64,000 nt of DNA, taken from assembly GCA_026708185.1 (NCBI GenBank), contig JAPOVK010000037.1, positions 1 through 64,000 on the forward strand. Reading direction: 5' to 3'. Position 1 is the first letter of the stretch. The number at the start of each line of letters is the position of its first letter. The position numbers and the translations under genes were made by a program. This DNA is from Gammaproteobacteria bacterium. GTDB lineage: Bacteria > Pseudomonadota > Gammaproteobacteria > Pseudomonadales > Azotimanducaceae. The notes beneath the pieces were generated by a model. It did not search any database and was not told where the DNA came from. It saw only the letters and a list, made by a program, of their open reading frames with translations. This document shows, piece by piece, positions 35,554 through 44,032 of the stretch.

Positions 35554-36047
35554 GGGCAGCGCTCGTAGACGTGGATGTCGTAAGCATAGGCGTGCCGGTC
35601 GTCGATCGGGTGGTGCGTGCTCTCGACCGTCTCCCAGCCCGCGAAGTCGAAGGGCGGGAAGAAGGTGTCGCCGTCGATGTCCGCGTCGATGAACGTGGCG
35701 TGCAACCGGTCGGCGTGCGGCAAGGCGGCGACGTAAACGTCCGCCCCGCCGATCACGAAGCACTCATCCGCGGGATCGGTTGCGGCTGCGACGAGGGCGT
35801 CCTCGATGGTGTCTACGACCGTCACCCCGTCGGCGGCGAAACCGCGTCGCGACAGCACGATGTTGAGCCGCCCGGGCATCGGCCGGTTGATCGACTGGTA
35901 GGTCCGGCGGCCCATGATGACGGGCTTCCCGGCCGTGGTGTTGCGGAAATAGGCGAGTTCGTCGGGCAGATCCCACGGCAGCCAATTGTCCTTGCCGATC
36001 ACCCGGTTCCTGGACATGGCCCAAATGAGCGACACGCGTTGTTTCAA
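35550..36047 (-). CDS. folA: Dihydrofolate reductase
   Basis: A 165-residue DHFR: SLIWAMSRNRVIGKDNWLPW at the N-terminus, catalytic acid in DLPDELAYF, NADPH-binding VIMGRRTYQSI and the VIGGADVY motif. It reduces dihydrofolate to tetrahydrofolate. The TTG at 36047 is taken as start because GGAG lies seven bases upstream and it overlaps the lgt stop (TTGA). A GTG four codons further in (36035) has no ribosome site. thyA, often between lgt and folA, is absent here. Confidence 0.9.
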   Translation of the reverse strand: MKQRVSLIWAMSRNRVIGKDNWLPWDLPDELAYFRNTTAGKPVIMGRRTYQSINRPMPGRLNIVLSRRGFAADGVTVVDTIEDALVAAATDPADECFVIGGADVYVAALPHADRLHATFIDADIDGDTFFPPFDFAGWETVESTHHPIDDRHAYAYDIHVYERCP

Positions 36048-36868
36048 GCATTCGCTCCGGTTCGATTGGACCAAAGGAGCAAGGCAATCCCGGCGAGAGC
36101 CATGGGGATGGACAGCAGTTGGCCCATGGTCATCCAGTCGAACGCGACGAAGCCCTTGTGGGGATCGGGTTCGCGCACGACCTCGGTCAGGAACCGCAAG
36201 ACCCCGTAGCCGATGAGGAACACCCCGGACACCTGCCCGGCGGAGCGTGGGCGGACGGAAAACAGCCAGACCAGTGCGAACAGTACGAGCCCTTCGGCGA
36301 CAGCCTGGTACAGGCTCGACACATGCCGGGCGGCATCCTCGTATTCGGCGAAGCAGGTCAGGTTCAGCCCGCGGACGCTGGCGCACGGGAAGTGCACGCC
36401 GAGGAACGAATCCGTCACGCGGCCCGGGAGCTCTGCGTTGATGAAGTTTCCGATGCGCCCCAAGCCGAGGCCGATCGGCGTTAGCGGCGCTACGAAATCG
36501 GTCACCCCAAGGAAATCGCGCGACGTCTTGCGGGCGAAGAGCCACATTGCGCCGACCGCGCCGACGAGGCCGCCGTGGAAGGACATGCCCCCTTCCCAGA
36601 TGCGTACCAGGGACAGCGGGTCGCGCAGGAATCCTTCGAAACCGTAGAACAGGACGGACCCGACCCGGCCGCCTATGACCACACCGACGACGCCGTAGAA
36701 CAGTAGATCGGCGACTTCCTGAGTCTTCCATTGGACCTGCCCCGAGCGAATCCGGTGTTTGGCGAGCAGGTAGAACGCCGCGAAACCGAGTACGTACATC
36801 AGGCCGTACCAGCGGATCGCCAGCGGTCCAAGGTGGAAGATGACCGGGTCGATGAGCGGGTAATTCAT
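36044..36868 (-). CDS. lgt: Prolipoprotein diacylglyceryl transferase
   Basis: A 274-residue membrane enzyme adding diacylglycerol to the lipobox cysteine of prolipoproteins, the first step of lipoprotein maturation. The Lgt signature GRIGNFINAELPGR is intact, the conserved His is in GGMSFHGG, and about seven hydrophobic helices are visible. A possible -10 (TATAAG, minus strand 36881-36886) and an AAGGAAG ribosome site precede the ATG. It heads the lgt-folA-S9 peptidase-kinase run. Confidence 0.95.
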   Translation of the reverse strand: MNYPLIDPVIFHLGPLAIRWYGLMYVLGFAAFYLLAKHRIRSGQVQWKTQEVADLLFYGVVGVVIGGRVGSVLFYGFEGFLRDPLSLVRIWEGGMSFHGGLVGAVGAMWLFARKTSRDFLGVTDFVAPLTPIGLGLGRIGNFINAELPGRVTDSFLGVHFPCASVRGLNLTCFAEYEDAARHVSSLYQAVAEGLVLFALVWLFSVRPRSAGQVSGVFLIGYGVLRFLTEVVREPDPHKGFVAFDWMTMGQLLSIPMALAGIALLLWSNRTGANA

Positions 36869-36924
36869 GGCTTCCTTTTACTTATACACTGTGCCGCTTC
36901 TTCGACCGGCGCGGTTCGCCACAC
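36869..36924. promoter_or_regulatory. Divergent promoter region lgt/NRDE
   Basis: A 56-bp gap between divergent genes. On the minus strand TATAAG (36881-36886) is a likely -10 for lgt. No clear promoter for the NRDE gene was found. Confidence 0.4.
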
Positions 36925-37725
36925 GTGTGCCTGATCCTCTTCGCCTATAGGTTGCATCCCCACCGACCCTTGGTGATGGCGGCGAACCGCGATGAATTCT
37001 ACGCGCGGGAGGCGCTGCCGGCACATTGGTGGAACGGCGTTGAGGAGGCCCGCGTATTCGGCGGGCGCGACGTCGAGGCGCACGGCACCTGGCTTGCCGT
37101 GGCCGACAACGGTCGCGTGGGCGCCGTCACCAACTGGACCGAAGACCGGTCCGCACCCAAGGCCCCGGGATCGCGTGGGGATTTGCCGCGAGACTTCCTG
37201 TTCGGCAACTGCTCGGCGGAAGATTTCGCGGCAACCATCGAGGGCCAGCGCTACGCCGGTTTCAACTTCCTCGGCTACGATGGCGACGAGTTGCTTTACA
37301 CCTCCAACCGCACCGGCGAGGTGCGCGTTCTGAATCCGGGCGTGTACGGGTTGACGAACACACGCTTGGGTCCGGGCTCGATCCGCGGGCGGCGACATCC
37401 CGAGGTCGGGCACCCGCATTCCTTCGACGAGTGGCCGAAGGCCGTGTTCGGCGCTGCGGCGCTCGAACGCATCGCAGGAACGGCCAGCACCGACGATCTC
37501 ATCGATCTGCTCGGCCAGTCGCACGTCCCGCTTGAGACGCCGGCCGACCGCGAGTTGGCCCCGGAACGCAGTTACTCGCCATGCTTCATCCACGGCGCCG
37601 AGTACGGCACGCGGGCGAGCACGGCGGTCATCGTGGGTACGGGCTCGATAGAATTCGTGGAGCAGGCGTACGGACCGTTCGGTGAACCCGGCGCCCGCGC
37701 CACTGCCACCATCCCGATCAGCTAA
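36925..37725 (+). CDS. NRDE/TANGO2-family protein
   Basis: A 266-residue protein starting with GTG-Cys (MCLILFAYRLHPHRPLVMAANRDEFYARE). The N-terminal Cys2 and the NRDE motif are the diagnostic positions of the Ntn-hydrolase-like TANGO2/DUF833 family. The biochemical role is debated (heme trafficking and metabolite repair have been proposed for relatives). It is followed ten bases later by an SDR gene with its own strong ribosome site. Confidence 0.88.
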   Translation: MCLILFAYRLHPHRPLVMAANRDEFYAREALPAHWWNGVEEARVFGGRDVEAHGTWLAVADNGRVGAVTNWTEDRSAPKAPGSRGDLPRDFLFGNCSAEDFAATIEGQRYAGFNFLGYDGDELLYTSNRTGEVRVLNPGVYGLTNTRLGPGSIRGRRHPEVGHPHSFDEWPKAVFGAAALERIAGTASTDDLIDLLGQSHVPLETPADRELAPERSYSPCFIHGAEYGTRASTAVIVGTGSIEFVEQAYGPFGEPGARATATIPIS

Positions 37726-37734
37726 GGAGACTCT

Positions 37735-38517
37735 ATGGACCTAGACCTCGCCGGCAAGACGGCCTTGATCACCGGCGCAAGCCTCGGCCTCGGTCGGGCC
37801 ATGGCCGAAGCGTTTCACGGCGCCGGTGCGAATGTCGCACTGCTCGCGCGCCGTGAGGACATCCTCGCCCAGGCGGCCGACGAGATCGCTGCCGCCAAAG
37901 GGGGCAAGGTCGGCGCCTATTCCTGCGATGTCACGGACCCGAACGCGATCGAAGCGGCCGTGACCCGGGCGACGGGCGAACTCGGCCACATCGACATCCT
38001 CGTCAACAACGCCGGGCAGTCGCAGACGGGGCGTTTCGAGGACTTGACCGACGAAGTCTGGCAGTACGACCTCGACCTCAAGCTGTTCGCCGCCATCCGA
38101 CTCTCGCGCCTGGTCTTCCCGGGCATGAAGGCGCGCCGCTGGGGCCGGATCGTCAACATCCTGAACACCGCCGCGAAGGCGCCGCCACCCGGTTCCGCGC
38201 CGACGTCGGTGTCGCGCGCGGCGGGCATGGCGCTCACCAAGGTACTCGCCGGGGAGGGTGCGCCGCACAACGTGCTGGTCAACGCGCTGATGATCGGCAG
38301 CATCAAGTCCGACCAGATCCGCCGGGCCTACGACCGCTCCGACAAGTCGGTCGGCTTCGAGGAGTTCATGGCCAACGCGGGCAAGTCGCTGCCGATGGGC
38401 CGCATGGGCGAGGCCGAGGAATGCGCCAACGTGGCGCTGTTCCTGGTCTCGGGCGGTGCGTCCTACCTGACCGGCTGCGCGATCAACATGGACGGCGGCG
38501 TCTCAAGGGTGGTTTGA
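37735..38517 (+). CDS. SDR family oxidoreductase with atypical active site
   Basis: A 260-residue SDR behind AAGGAGA. The Rossmann motif GASLGLG, the NNAG motif and the C-terminal TGCAINMDGG are normal. The catalytic region reads APTSVSRAAGMALTK, so the usual Tyr is Thr and the Lys is Arg. This variant is seen as a recognisable SDR subgroup, and its reaction is unknown. The gene ends 35 bp inside the convergent monooxygenase gene. Confidence 0.82.
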   Translation: MDLDLAGKTALITGASLGLGRAMAEAFHGAGANVALLARREDILAQAADEIAAAKGGKVGAYSCDVTDPNAIEAAVTRATGELGHIDILVNNAGQSQTGRFEDLTDEVWQYDLDLKLFAAIRLSRLVFPGMKARRWGRIVNILNTAAKAPPPGSAPTSVSRAAGMALTKVLAGEGAPHNVLVNALMIGSIKSDQIRRAYDRSDKSVGFEEFMANAGKSLPMGRMGEAEECANVALFLVSGGASYLTGCAINMDGGVSRVV

Positions 38518-40036
38518 CCGGACCTGCAGTCCGGCGCCGTGAGGCCGCTCGGTCCTCCTCGGCCGGGTTGTCGAACACCAGCACGCCGTCGTCGAACGAG
38601 GCGTCGGCCAGCGTTTCACGCTCGGCGTAGTAGTCCTGGCAGTTTGTCCACGGCTCGGCGTCGCCCTGTTTCGGCAACCGCGGTGCGCCACGCCGGATGT
38701 AGCCGGGCGCGAAATCGTCGGGGTCGATGAACGCCTTGGCGTTCATGCCGCGATCACCCGGCCGCAGCCGCGGTGTGCACTGCCGCACGCCAGTCGCATC
38801 CATGTGCTTGAGCAGCCGGCAGACGTAGTGGGCGATGAGGTCGGAGCGCAGGGTCCATGACGAGCGGATGTAGCCGAAGATCCATGCCAGGTTCGGCAGG
38901 TCCGAGATCATGACGCCCTTGTAGGTGAAGGTATCGGGGATGCTGATGGCCGCGCCGTCGACGTCGAATGCGATATCGCCGAGTCCGCACAATTCGATGC
39001 CCGTGGCCACGACGATGACGTCCGCAGGCAGAACGTCCCCCGAGGCGAGTTCGATACCGTCCGCCACGAAGCGTCGGATCTGGTCGGTGGCCACCGACGC
39101 CTTGCCGGAGCGGATCGCTTCGAACAGGTCGCCGTCGGGGAGCAGGCACAGCCGCTCCCGCCAGGGACCGTAACGGGGCGTGAAGTGCGTCTCGACGTCG
39201 TAGCCTTCCGGCAGCGCAGCCGCGGCCATGCCGATCAGTTCGCGGGCGACCGCTTCGGGCTCGCCCAAGGCGCGCTCGGTCATGACCCGGCCGAACTCGA
39301 GGATCTTGCGCTTCTTGATGCCGTGGATCCACTCCTTGGGCACGTCGAGCGCGCGGAGCTCCTGGATCATGTCGTCCTCGACGCTGTTGTCGAGGGATAT
39401 GTAGTAGGTGGGCGAGCGTTGCAACTGGGTGACCGAAGCGACGTCCTCGGCGACCGCCGGAACGATGGTCGCAGCGGTCGCGCCGGAGCCGATGACGACC
39501 ATGTGCTTGCCGCCGTAGTCGAGATCCGCCGGCCACTCCTGCGGGTGGACGATCGTGCCGTCGAACGCATCCTCGTTCGGGAACTCGGGCCGATAGCCCT
39601 TCTCGTAGCTGTAGTAGCCCTGGCACATGAAGAGGAAATTGGCCGTCAACGTGGCCTCGCCCTCGGCCGTGTCCGCGCGCACGGTCCAGCAGGCGTCCGC
39701 CGTCGACCACGACGCGTCCGTCACCCAGTGATTGAACCGAATGTGACGCTCGATGTCGTGCTCCGTCACGACCTCGTCGAGATACGACATGATCTCCGGC
39801 GCCGTCGCGATCGGCTGGCCGTGCCACGGCTTGAAGTCGTAGCCGTAGGTGTAGAGGTCGGAGTCGGAGCGGATGCCGGGGAAGCGGAACAGGTCCCAGG
39901 TGCCGCCGATGGCGTCGCGACCTTCCAGGATCACGAATCGCTTGGTCGGGCAGGCCGCTTGGAGGTGGCAAGCCGCGCCCAGTCCGGAGACGCCGGCGCC
40001 AATGATGATGAGGTCGTAGTGGTCCGCTTGGGGCAT
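38483..40036 (-). CDS. FMO/Baeyer-Villiger-type flavin monooxygenase
   Basis: A 517-residue flavoprotein. The FAD motif is IIIGAGVSGLGAACHL, the NADPH motif is GSGATAATIVP, and the monooxygenase fingerprint is F-DGTIV-H-PQE-WP (F-x-G-x3-H-x3-W-P). It inserts oxygen into a ketone, sulfide or amine substrate using NADPH and O2. ATG 40036 gives a standard N-terminus. The last codons read through 35 bp of the opposing SDR gene, so the natural end may have been lost. Confidence 0.88.
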   Translation of the reverse strand: MPQADHYDLIIIGAGVSGLGAACHLQAACPTKRFVILEGRDAIGGTWDLFRFPGIRSDSDLYTYGYDFKPWHGQPIATAPEIMSYLDEVVTEHDIERHIRFNHWVTDASWSTADACWTVRADTAEGEATLTANFLFMCQGYYSYEKGYRPEFPNEDAFDGTIVHPQEWPADLDYGGKHMVVIGSGATAATIVPAVAEDVASVTQLQRSPTYYISLDNSVEDDMIQELRALDVPKEWIHGIKKRKILEFGRVMTERALGEPEAVARELIGMAAAALPEGYDVETHFTPRYGPWRERLCLLPDGDLFEAIRSGKASVATDQIRRFVADGIELASGDVLPADVIVVATGIELCGLGDIAFDVDGAAISIPDTFTYKGVMISDLPNLAWIFGYIRSSWTLRSDLIAHYVCRLLKHMDATGVRQCTPRLRPGDRGMNAKAFIDPDDFAPGYIRRGAPRLPKQGDAEPWTNCQDYYAERETLADASFDDGVLVFDNPAEEDRAASRRRTAGPVKPPLRRRRPC

Positions 40037-40079
40037 CACGCGTTGCTCGAAGTGACGGGAGGCGGCGCATTGTAAGCGA

Positions 40080-40102
40080 AGGCGACCGCGAAGCGGTCGC
40101 CT
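40080..40102. repeat. Perfect 10-bp-arm inverted repeat in a divergent promoter region
   Basis: AGGCGACCGC and GCGGTCGCCT pair around GAA. It lies between the monooxygenase start (40036, minus) and the hotdog gene start (40180, plus). No T-run follows, so an operator site is as likely as a terminator. Confidence 0.55.
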
Positions 40103-40179
40103 CGGGCGAGGTGGTCCCCGGTCCGCAGGCTCATGCATTAAGATGGCGCGCTGGGCAACTGATTGGAGGGGTGTGGCAA

Positions 40180-41016
40180 GTGAGCGAAGGGAACGGAGAG
40201 CCGTACGTCGGCAAGACTCTCAACGAGAAGCAGTTCGTCGTCGCCGATCGGCTCATCGACGACTATTTCGACGGCCTCGAACTCGACCGCAGTGCTTTCG
40301 ATGCGGGCGAGGTGCCGGTTCCGTCGATGATCGCGACCGACGCCGACAATTACTTCGGCGAGACCGCCTTCAGTCAGCAGCGCGGCCACCTCTGGATGCG
40401 CCAGGAGTGGCGGTTCTCGAAACCGATGGAGGCCGGTGCCGCCTACACGACAACCGGACAAATCGAGGACATCTACAAGAAGCGCGACCGCACTGTGGTG
40501 AACACGGCCTTCACCATGGTGGACGGGCTAGGGGAGGAAGTCCTCAAAGGCAATCACCACCAGTCCTTCCTGCTCGACGCCCCGGTGGACCGGGTCGAGT
40601 TCCGCAAGCCCACGCAGAAAGCCGGCGCGCGCAAGTTCGTGGTCCCCGACGGCTCGGCCCTCGACGCCTTCGATCGCACGATCACCCTTGAGATGTGCGG
40701 CCAGTACTTCCACGGCAACAAGAACTACCACACGGACCTGCAGGCGTCGAAGGAACTGGGCTTCCAGGAAGTGGTCGTCGGCGGGCGCATGACCATGGCC
40801 TATCTCGGCCACCTACTCGACGGCTATTTCGGCGACCGCTGGTTCGAATCGGGTGCCCTCGACGTCAAGTTCACGAACCCCTGCTGGCCCACCGACCACA
40901 TCACCATGCGCGGCGTTTCGAGCGGCGTGACGGACGCTCGAGAAAACGTCTTCGCCTGGATCGAGAAGGACGACGGCACCATCGTCCTGATTGGCAACGC
41001 AAGCGCGGCGGCTTAA
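40180..41016 (+). CDS. Double-hotdog MaoC-like protein
   Basis: About 278 residues with two hotdog halves: an N-terminal half around FGETAFSQQRGHLWMRQEW and a C-terminal half around MCGQYFHGNKNYHTDLQASKELGFQEVVVGGRMTMAYLGHLL. The second resembles MaoC dehydratase cores. It probably binds an acyl thioester. GTG 40180 is chosen because the family N-terminus (GNGEPYVGKTLNEKQF) begins there, with GGAGGGG ten bases upstream. Reaction and substrate unknown. Confidence 0.78.
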   Translation: MSEGNGEPYVGKTLNEKQFVVADRLIDDYFDGLELDRSAFDAGEVPVPSMIATDADNYFGETAFSQQRGHLWMRQEWRFSKPMEAGAAYTTTGQIEDIYKKRDRTVVNTAFTMVDGLGEEVLKGNHHQSFLLDAPVDRVEFRKPTQKAGARKFVVPDGSALDAFDRTITLEMCGQYFHGNKNYHTDLQASKELGFQEVVVGGRMTMAYLGHLLDGYFGDRWFESGALDVKFTNPCWPTDHITMRGVSSGVTDARENVFAWIEKDDGTIVLIGNASAAA

Positions 41017-41042
41017 GCCGACTGGGCGAATCGCCTTGGCGG

Positions 41043-43334
41043 CTAGCCCAGGATCGCCGGCACCTCGTGGTGCGGAACGGCACGCTCTAGGCCGGCATCG
41101 ACAAGTTGGTCGCGCACCCAGGCCAGGATCTCCTCGCTGGAGCGCATCCTGAGGGCCCGGGCGAGGATGCGCCGGCAATCGCGCAGTGACACGCTGCGGA
41201 TGACCCACTTGACCCGCGGCAGGTTGGCGGCGTTCATCGACAGCACGTCGTAGCCCATGCCGACGCAGAGGACGGCCCCTTCGGGCGTGCCGGCAAGTTC
41301 CCCGCAGATGCCCACGGGCTTGTCCTCGGCGTGGCAGCTCTTGGCGATTTCGCGCAGGGCGATGAGCATCGACGGATGCACCTCTTCGAACAGATCCGCG
41401 ACGCGCGGGTTGTTCCGGTCCACGGCGAGCATGTACTGCGTCAAGTCGTTGGAGCCGACGGCCAGGAAGTCGACCATGCGCGCGATCTCCCGGGTCAGGT
41501 AGATCGCGGCGGGGATTTCGATCATCACGCCGACCATGGGGGTCTTGACGTCGTAGCCCTCCTCGACCACTTCGCGGTGTGCGCGCCCGATGAGCGCCTG
41601 GGCCTCGGCGATCTGCTCTATGCGGCTGACCATGGGCAACATGATGCGCAGGATGCACTCGAGGCCGGCGTTGGCCTTGAGCATGGCGCGCACCTGGCCT
41701 AGGAAAATCTCGGGGTGGTCGAGTGTCACCCGGATGCCGCGCCAGCCGAGGAAGGGGTTCTCCTCCTCGATGGGGAAATACGACAGCGGCTTGTCGCCGC
41801 CGATGTCGAGCGTGCGCATGGTCACCGGGCGGGGGTCGAATGCCTCCATGTGTTCCCGGTAGGCGGCGCGCTGCTCCTCCTCGGTGGGGAAGCGGTCGCC
41901 CATCGCGAACGGAACCTCGGTGCGGAACAAGCCGATGCCTTCGGCCCCGCGGTCGAGCGACCGCGTGATCTCGCTCACCAGGCCGATGTTCACCCAGAGG
42001 TTGATGGCATAGCCGTCGCGCGTCTCGCTCGGCAGGTCGCGCAAGCCCTCGAGCTCGCGAGCAAACTCCTCCTCCTCGGCCTCGAACTGGCCGTAGGTGT
42101 CCCGGACCACCGCGCTCGGATTGACGAAAACCTCGCCGTAGTAGCCGTCGACGATCACGGTTTGACTCTCCACCGTGTAGATCGGCACATCCATGGCGCC
42201 CATCACGGTCGGGATGCCCAAGGCGTCCGCAAGGATCGCGCCGTGCGAATTCCGTGACCCTTTCAGCGACACGATGCCGCGAAGCTGTTCGATCGGGAAG
42301 TCGGCCATCATGGGTGCGGTGACCTCCTCGGCCACCAGCACCATGTTGTCCGGATGCGGTGGTCGTTCGCCGCCGACGTCCTGCAGGTTGGCGAGTACCC
42401 GCTGGCCGAGTTCGCGAACGTCTGCGGAGCGCTCGCGCAGATAGGAATCCTGCATCTGCTCGAAGGTTGCGGCTTGTTCCAGGATCGCCTGTTTGAGCGC
42501 GCCTTGCGCCCATTGGCCGCTGCGGATACGGTCCCGGACGTCGCCGCCCAAGGCGGCATCGTCGAGCATGTGCAGGTAGGCGTCGAACAGTTCGCGCTCC
42601 TCGGGTCCGAGGTTCTTGGCCATCTGTTCGTTGATGCGCTCGATGTCCGCCCGGGCTTGGCCGATGGCGCGTTCGAAGACCTCCAATTCCGTGTCGATGT
42701 CCGTGGCTTCCTGGTCGGGTACCAGTTCGAGGCGTGCGGTGGGCAGCACCACGTAGGCCGTGCCGACCCCGATGCCGGGCACGCCGGGCACGCCCCGGAA
42801 ACGGGCCTCGGGAGACTTGGCGTCGCCGGGCCGCGCCAGTCCGCCGATGTCGCCGGTCGCCTCGGCATGGCTGACGTGGCCCGCGATCTGGGCGGCGAGC
42901 GTGGCCAGGAACGCCACTTCGTCCTCCTCGTAGCGCCGCTTTCGACGGTCCTGGATGACGAAGACGCCGAGAACCTCGCGCACGTGCACGATGGGTACGC
43001 CCAGGAATGCGTTGAAGACGTCCTCGGGCAATCCGGCGACCTTGGAGAAGCGTTCGTGCGTGGGGCCCTCATCCAAGTTCACGGGCTCGGCGCGTTCGGC
43101 GACGAGCCCGACAAGACCTTCATGCGCGGCCAGCGACACGTGACCGACCACGTTGGTGTCGAGCCCTTCGTTGGCGACCATGGTGAACCGTCCGGTGGTG
43201 CGGTCGCGCAGGTAGATGGAACTCACTTCCGCATCGAGGATCATCGCCACGCGGGCCACGAGGAGGTCGAGGCTGGCGCGGAAGCCCGGTGCGGCACCGA
43301 GGTCCTGGACGACTTGGCGGAGGGCGTCGAGCAT
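41043..43334 (-). CDS. ptsP: Phosphoenolpyruvate-protein phosphotransferase PtsP (nitrogen PTS enzyme I)
   Basis: A 763-residue protein. An N-terminal GAF domain (about 1-155) distinguishes PtsP from sugar-PTS enzyme I. The phosphohistidine is H364 in KGSRNSHGAILAD, and the C-terminal PEP-binding barrel contains GLFRTEVPF, GGDKPLSYFP and GSNDLTQYMLAVDRNN. It phosphorylates NPr in the nitrogen-regulating PTS cascade; ptsN and ptsO are not in this window. The ATG follows the rppH stop directly (TAG-G-ATG), the usual rppH-ptsP operon. Confidence 0.95.
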   Translation of the reverse strand: MLDALRQVVQDLGAAPGFRASLDLLVARVAMILDAEVSSIYLRDRTTGRFTMVANEGLDTNVVGHVSLAAHEGLVGLVAERAEPVNLDEGPTHERFSKVAGLPEDVFNAFLGVPIVHVREVLGVFVIQDRRKRRYEEDEVAFLATLAAQIAGHVSHAEATGDIGGLARPGDAKSPEARFRGVPGVPGIGVGTAYVVLPTARLELVPDQEATDIDTELEVFERAIGQARADIERINEQMAKNLGPEERELFDAYLHMLDDAALGGDVRDRIRSGQWAQGALKQAILEQAATFEQMQDSYLRERSADVRELGQRVLANLQDVGGERPPHPDNMVLVAEEVTAPMMADFPIEQLRGIVSLKGSRNSHGAILADALGIPTVMGAMDVPIYTVESQTVIVDGYYGEVFVNPSAVVRDTYGQFEAEEEEFARELEGLRDLPSETRDGYAINLWVNIGLVSEITRSLDRGAEGIGLFRTEVPFAMGDRFPTEEEQRAAYREHMEAFDPRPVTMRTLDIGGDKPLSYFPIEEENPFLGWRGIRVTLDHPEIFLGQVRAMLKANAGLECILRIMLPMVSRIEQIAEAQALIGRAHREVVEEGYDVKTPMVGVMIEIPAAIYLTREIARMVDFLAVGSNDLTQYMLAVDRNNPRVADLFEEVHPSMLIALREIAKSCHAEDKPVGICGELAGTPEGAVLCVGMGYDVLSMNAANLPRVKWVIRSVSLRDCRRILARALRMRSSEEILAWVRDQLVDAGLERAVPHHEVPAILG

Positions 43335-43335
43335 C

Positions 43336-44013
43336 CTAGCGCCCCATAGCCGTGTCCGGCACCTCGCAACGCGAACGCAGTTCGCGCGCGCTCGGCACCG
43401 GCGCGTGCCGCGTGCGGCACGCCGACTCCGGTCCAAGGCCACTCCGACCCCGCACGGAACAACCGCCGCCGCTCGCTACGCTCGCTCTGGCGGTTGTTCC
43501 ATGCGAGGGGGTCACCTGCAACGCCGGCGCGAGTTCCTTGAGCGCCCGCCGATACACCTCGCGCTTGAACGGCACCACTTGACCGACCGGGTACCAGTAA
43601 CTGACCCAGCGCCAGTGGTCGAACTCGGGCCGCGGGGAGCGGCTCACGTGCACGCTTCCGTCACCGGCGACCAGCCGGAGCAGGAACCAGCGCTGCTTCT
43701 GGCCGAGAAAGCGGGGCGTCGAGTTCTTGCGGCGCAGGTGGCGAGGGAGTCGGTAGCGCAGCCAGCCCCGGGTCTTGGCCCGAATCTCCACGTTCTTGTC
43801 AACGAGTCCGACCTCCTCGTACAACTCCCGGAACAACGCGTCCTCCGGGGATTCGCCCTTCAGGATGCCTCCTTGCGGGAATTGCCATGCATCGTGCCCG
43901 CCGACCCTGCGTGCCCAAAGCAATCGCCCGCTGTCGTTCTGAATGATGATGCCGACATTGGGCCGAAAACCGTCGCGGTCGATGTTGTCTGATCGCTGAG
44001 CCATCGCCTCCAT
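43336..44013 (-). CDS. rppH: RNA pyrophosphohydrolase with palindromic C-terminal extension
   Basis: A Nudix hydrolase that removes pyrophosphate from mRNA 5' ends and starts decay. The N-terminus is [16 protein letters not shown], and the Nudix box [23 protein letters not shown] is complete. The C-terminal RppH helix ([17 protein letters not shown]) ends near residue 165. After it come about 60 extra residues ([18 protein letters not shown] onward), encoded partly by a perfect 12-bp-arm palindrome. ATG 44013 or ATG 44004 (MAQRSDN) are both possible starts. The stop abuts ptsP. Confidence 0.92.
   Translation of the reverse strand: MEAMAQRSDNIDRDGFRPNVGIIIQNDSGRLLWARRVGGHDAWQFPQGGILKGESPEDALFRELYEEVGLVDKNVEIRAKTRGWLRYRLPRHLRRKNSTPRFLGQKQRWFLLRLVAGDGSVHVSRSPRPEFDHWRWVSYWYPVGQVVPFKREVYRRALKELAPALQVTPSHGTTARASVASGGGCSVRGRSGLGPESACRTRHAPVPSARELRSRCEVPDTAMGR
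43456..43500. repeat. Palindromic element within the rppH 3' end
   Basis: Arms GGAACAACCGCC (43456-43467) and GGCGGTTGTTCC (43489-43500) pair perfectly around a 21-base loop that itself repeats GCTCGC-TAC-GCTCGC. Immediately outside the right arm is ATGCGAGGGGG, whose complement CCCCCTCGCAT matches the start of the 45-bp units in xerC and the serine hydrolase. Confidence 0.9.
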
Positions 44014-44032
44014 TGTTCCACATCTGGGGCGC

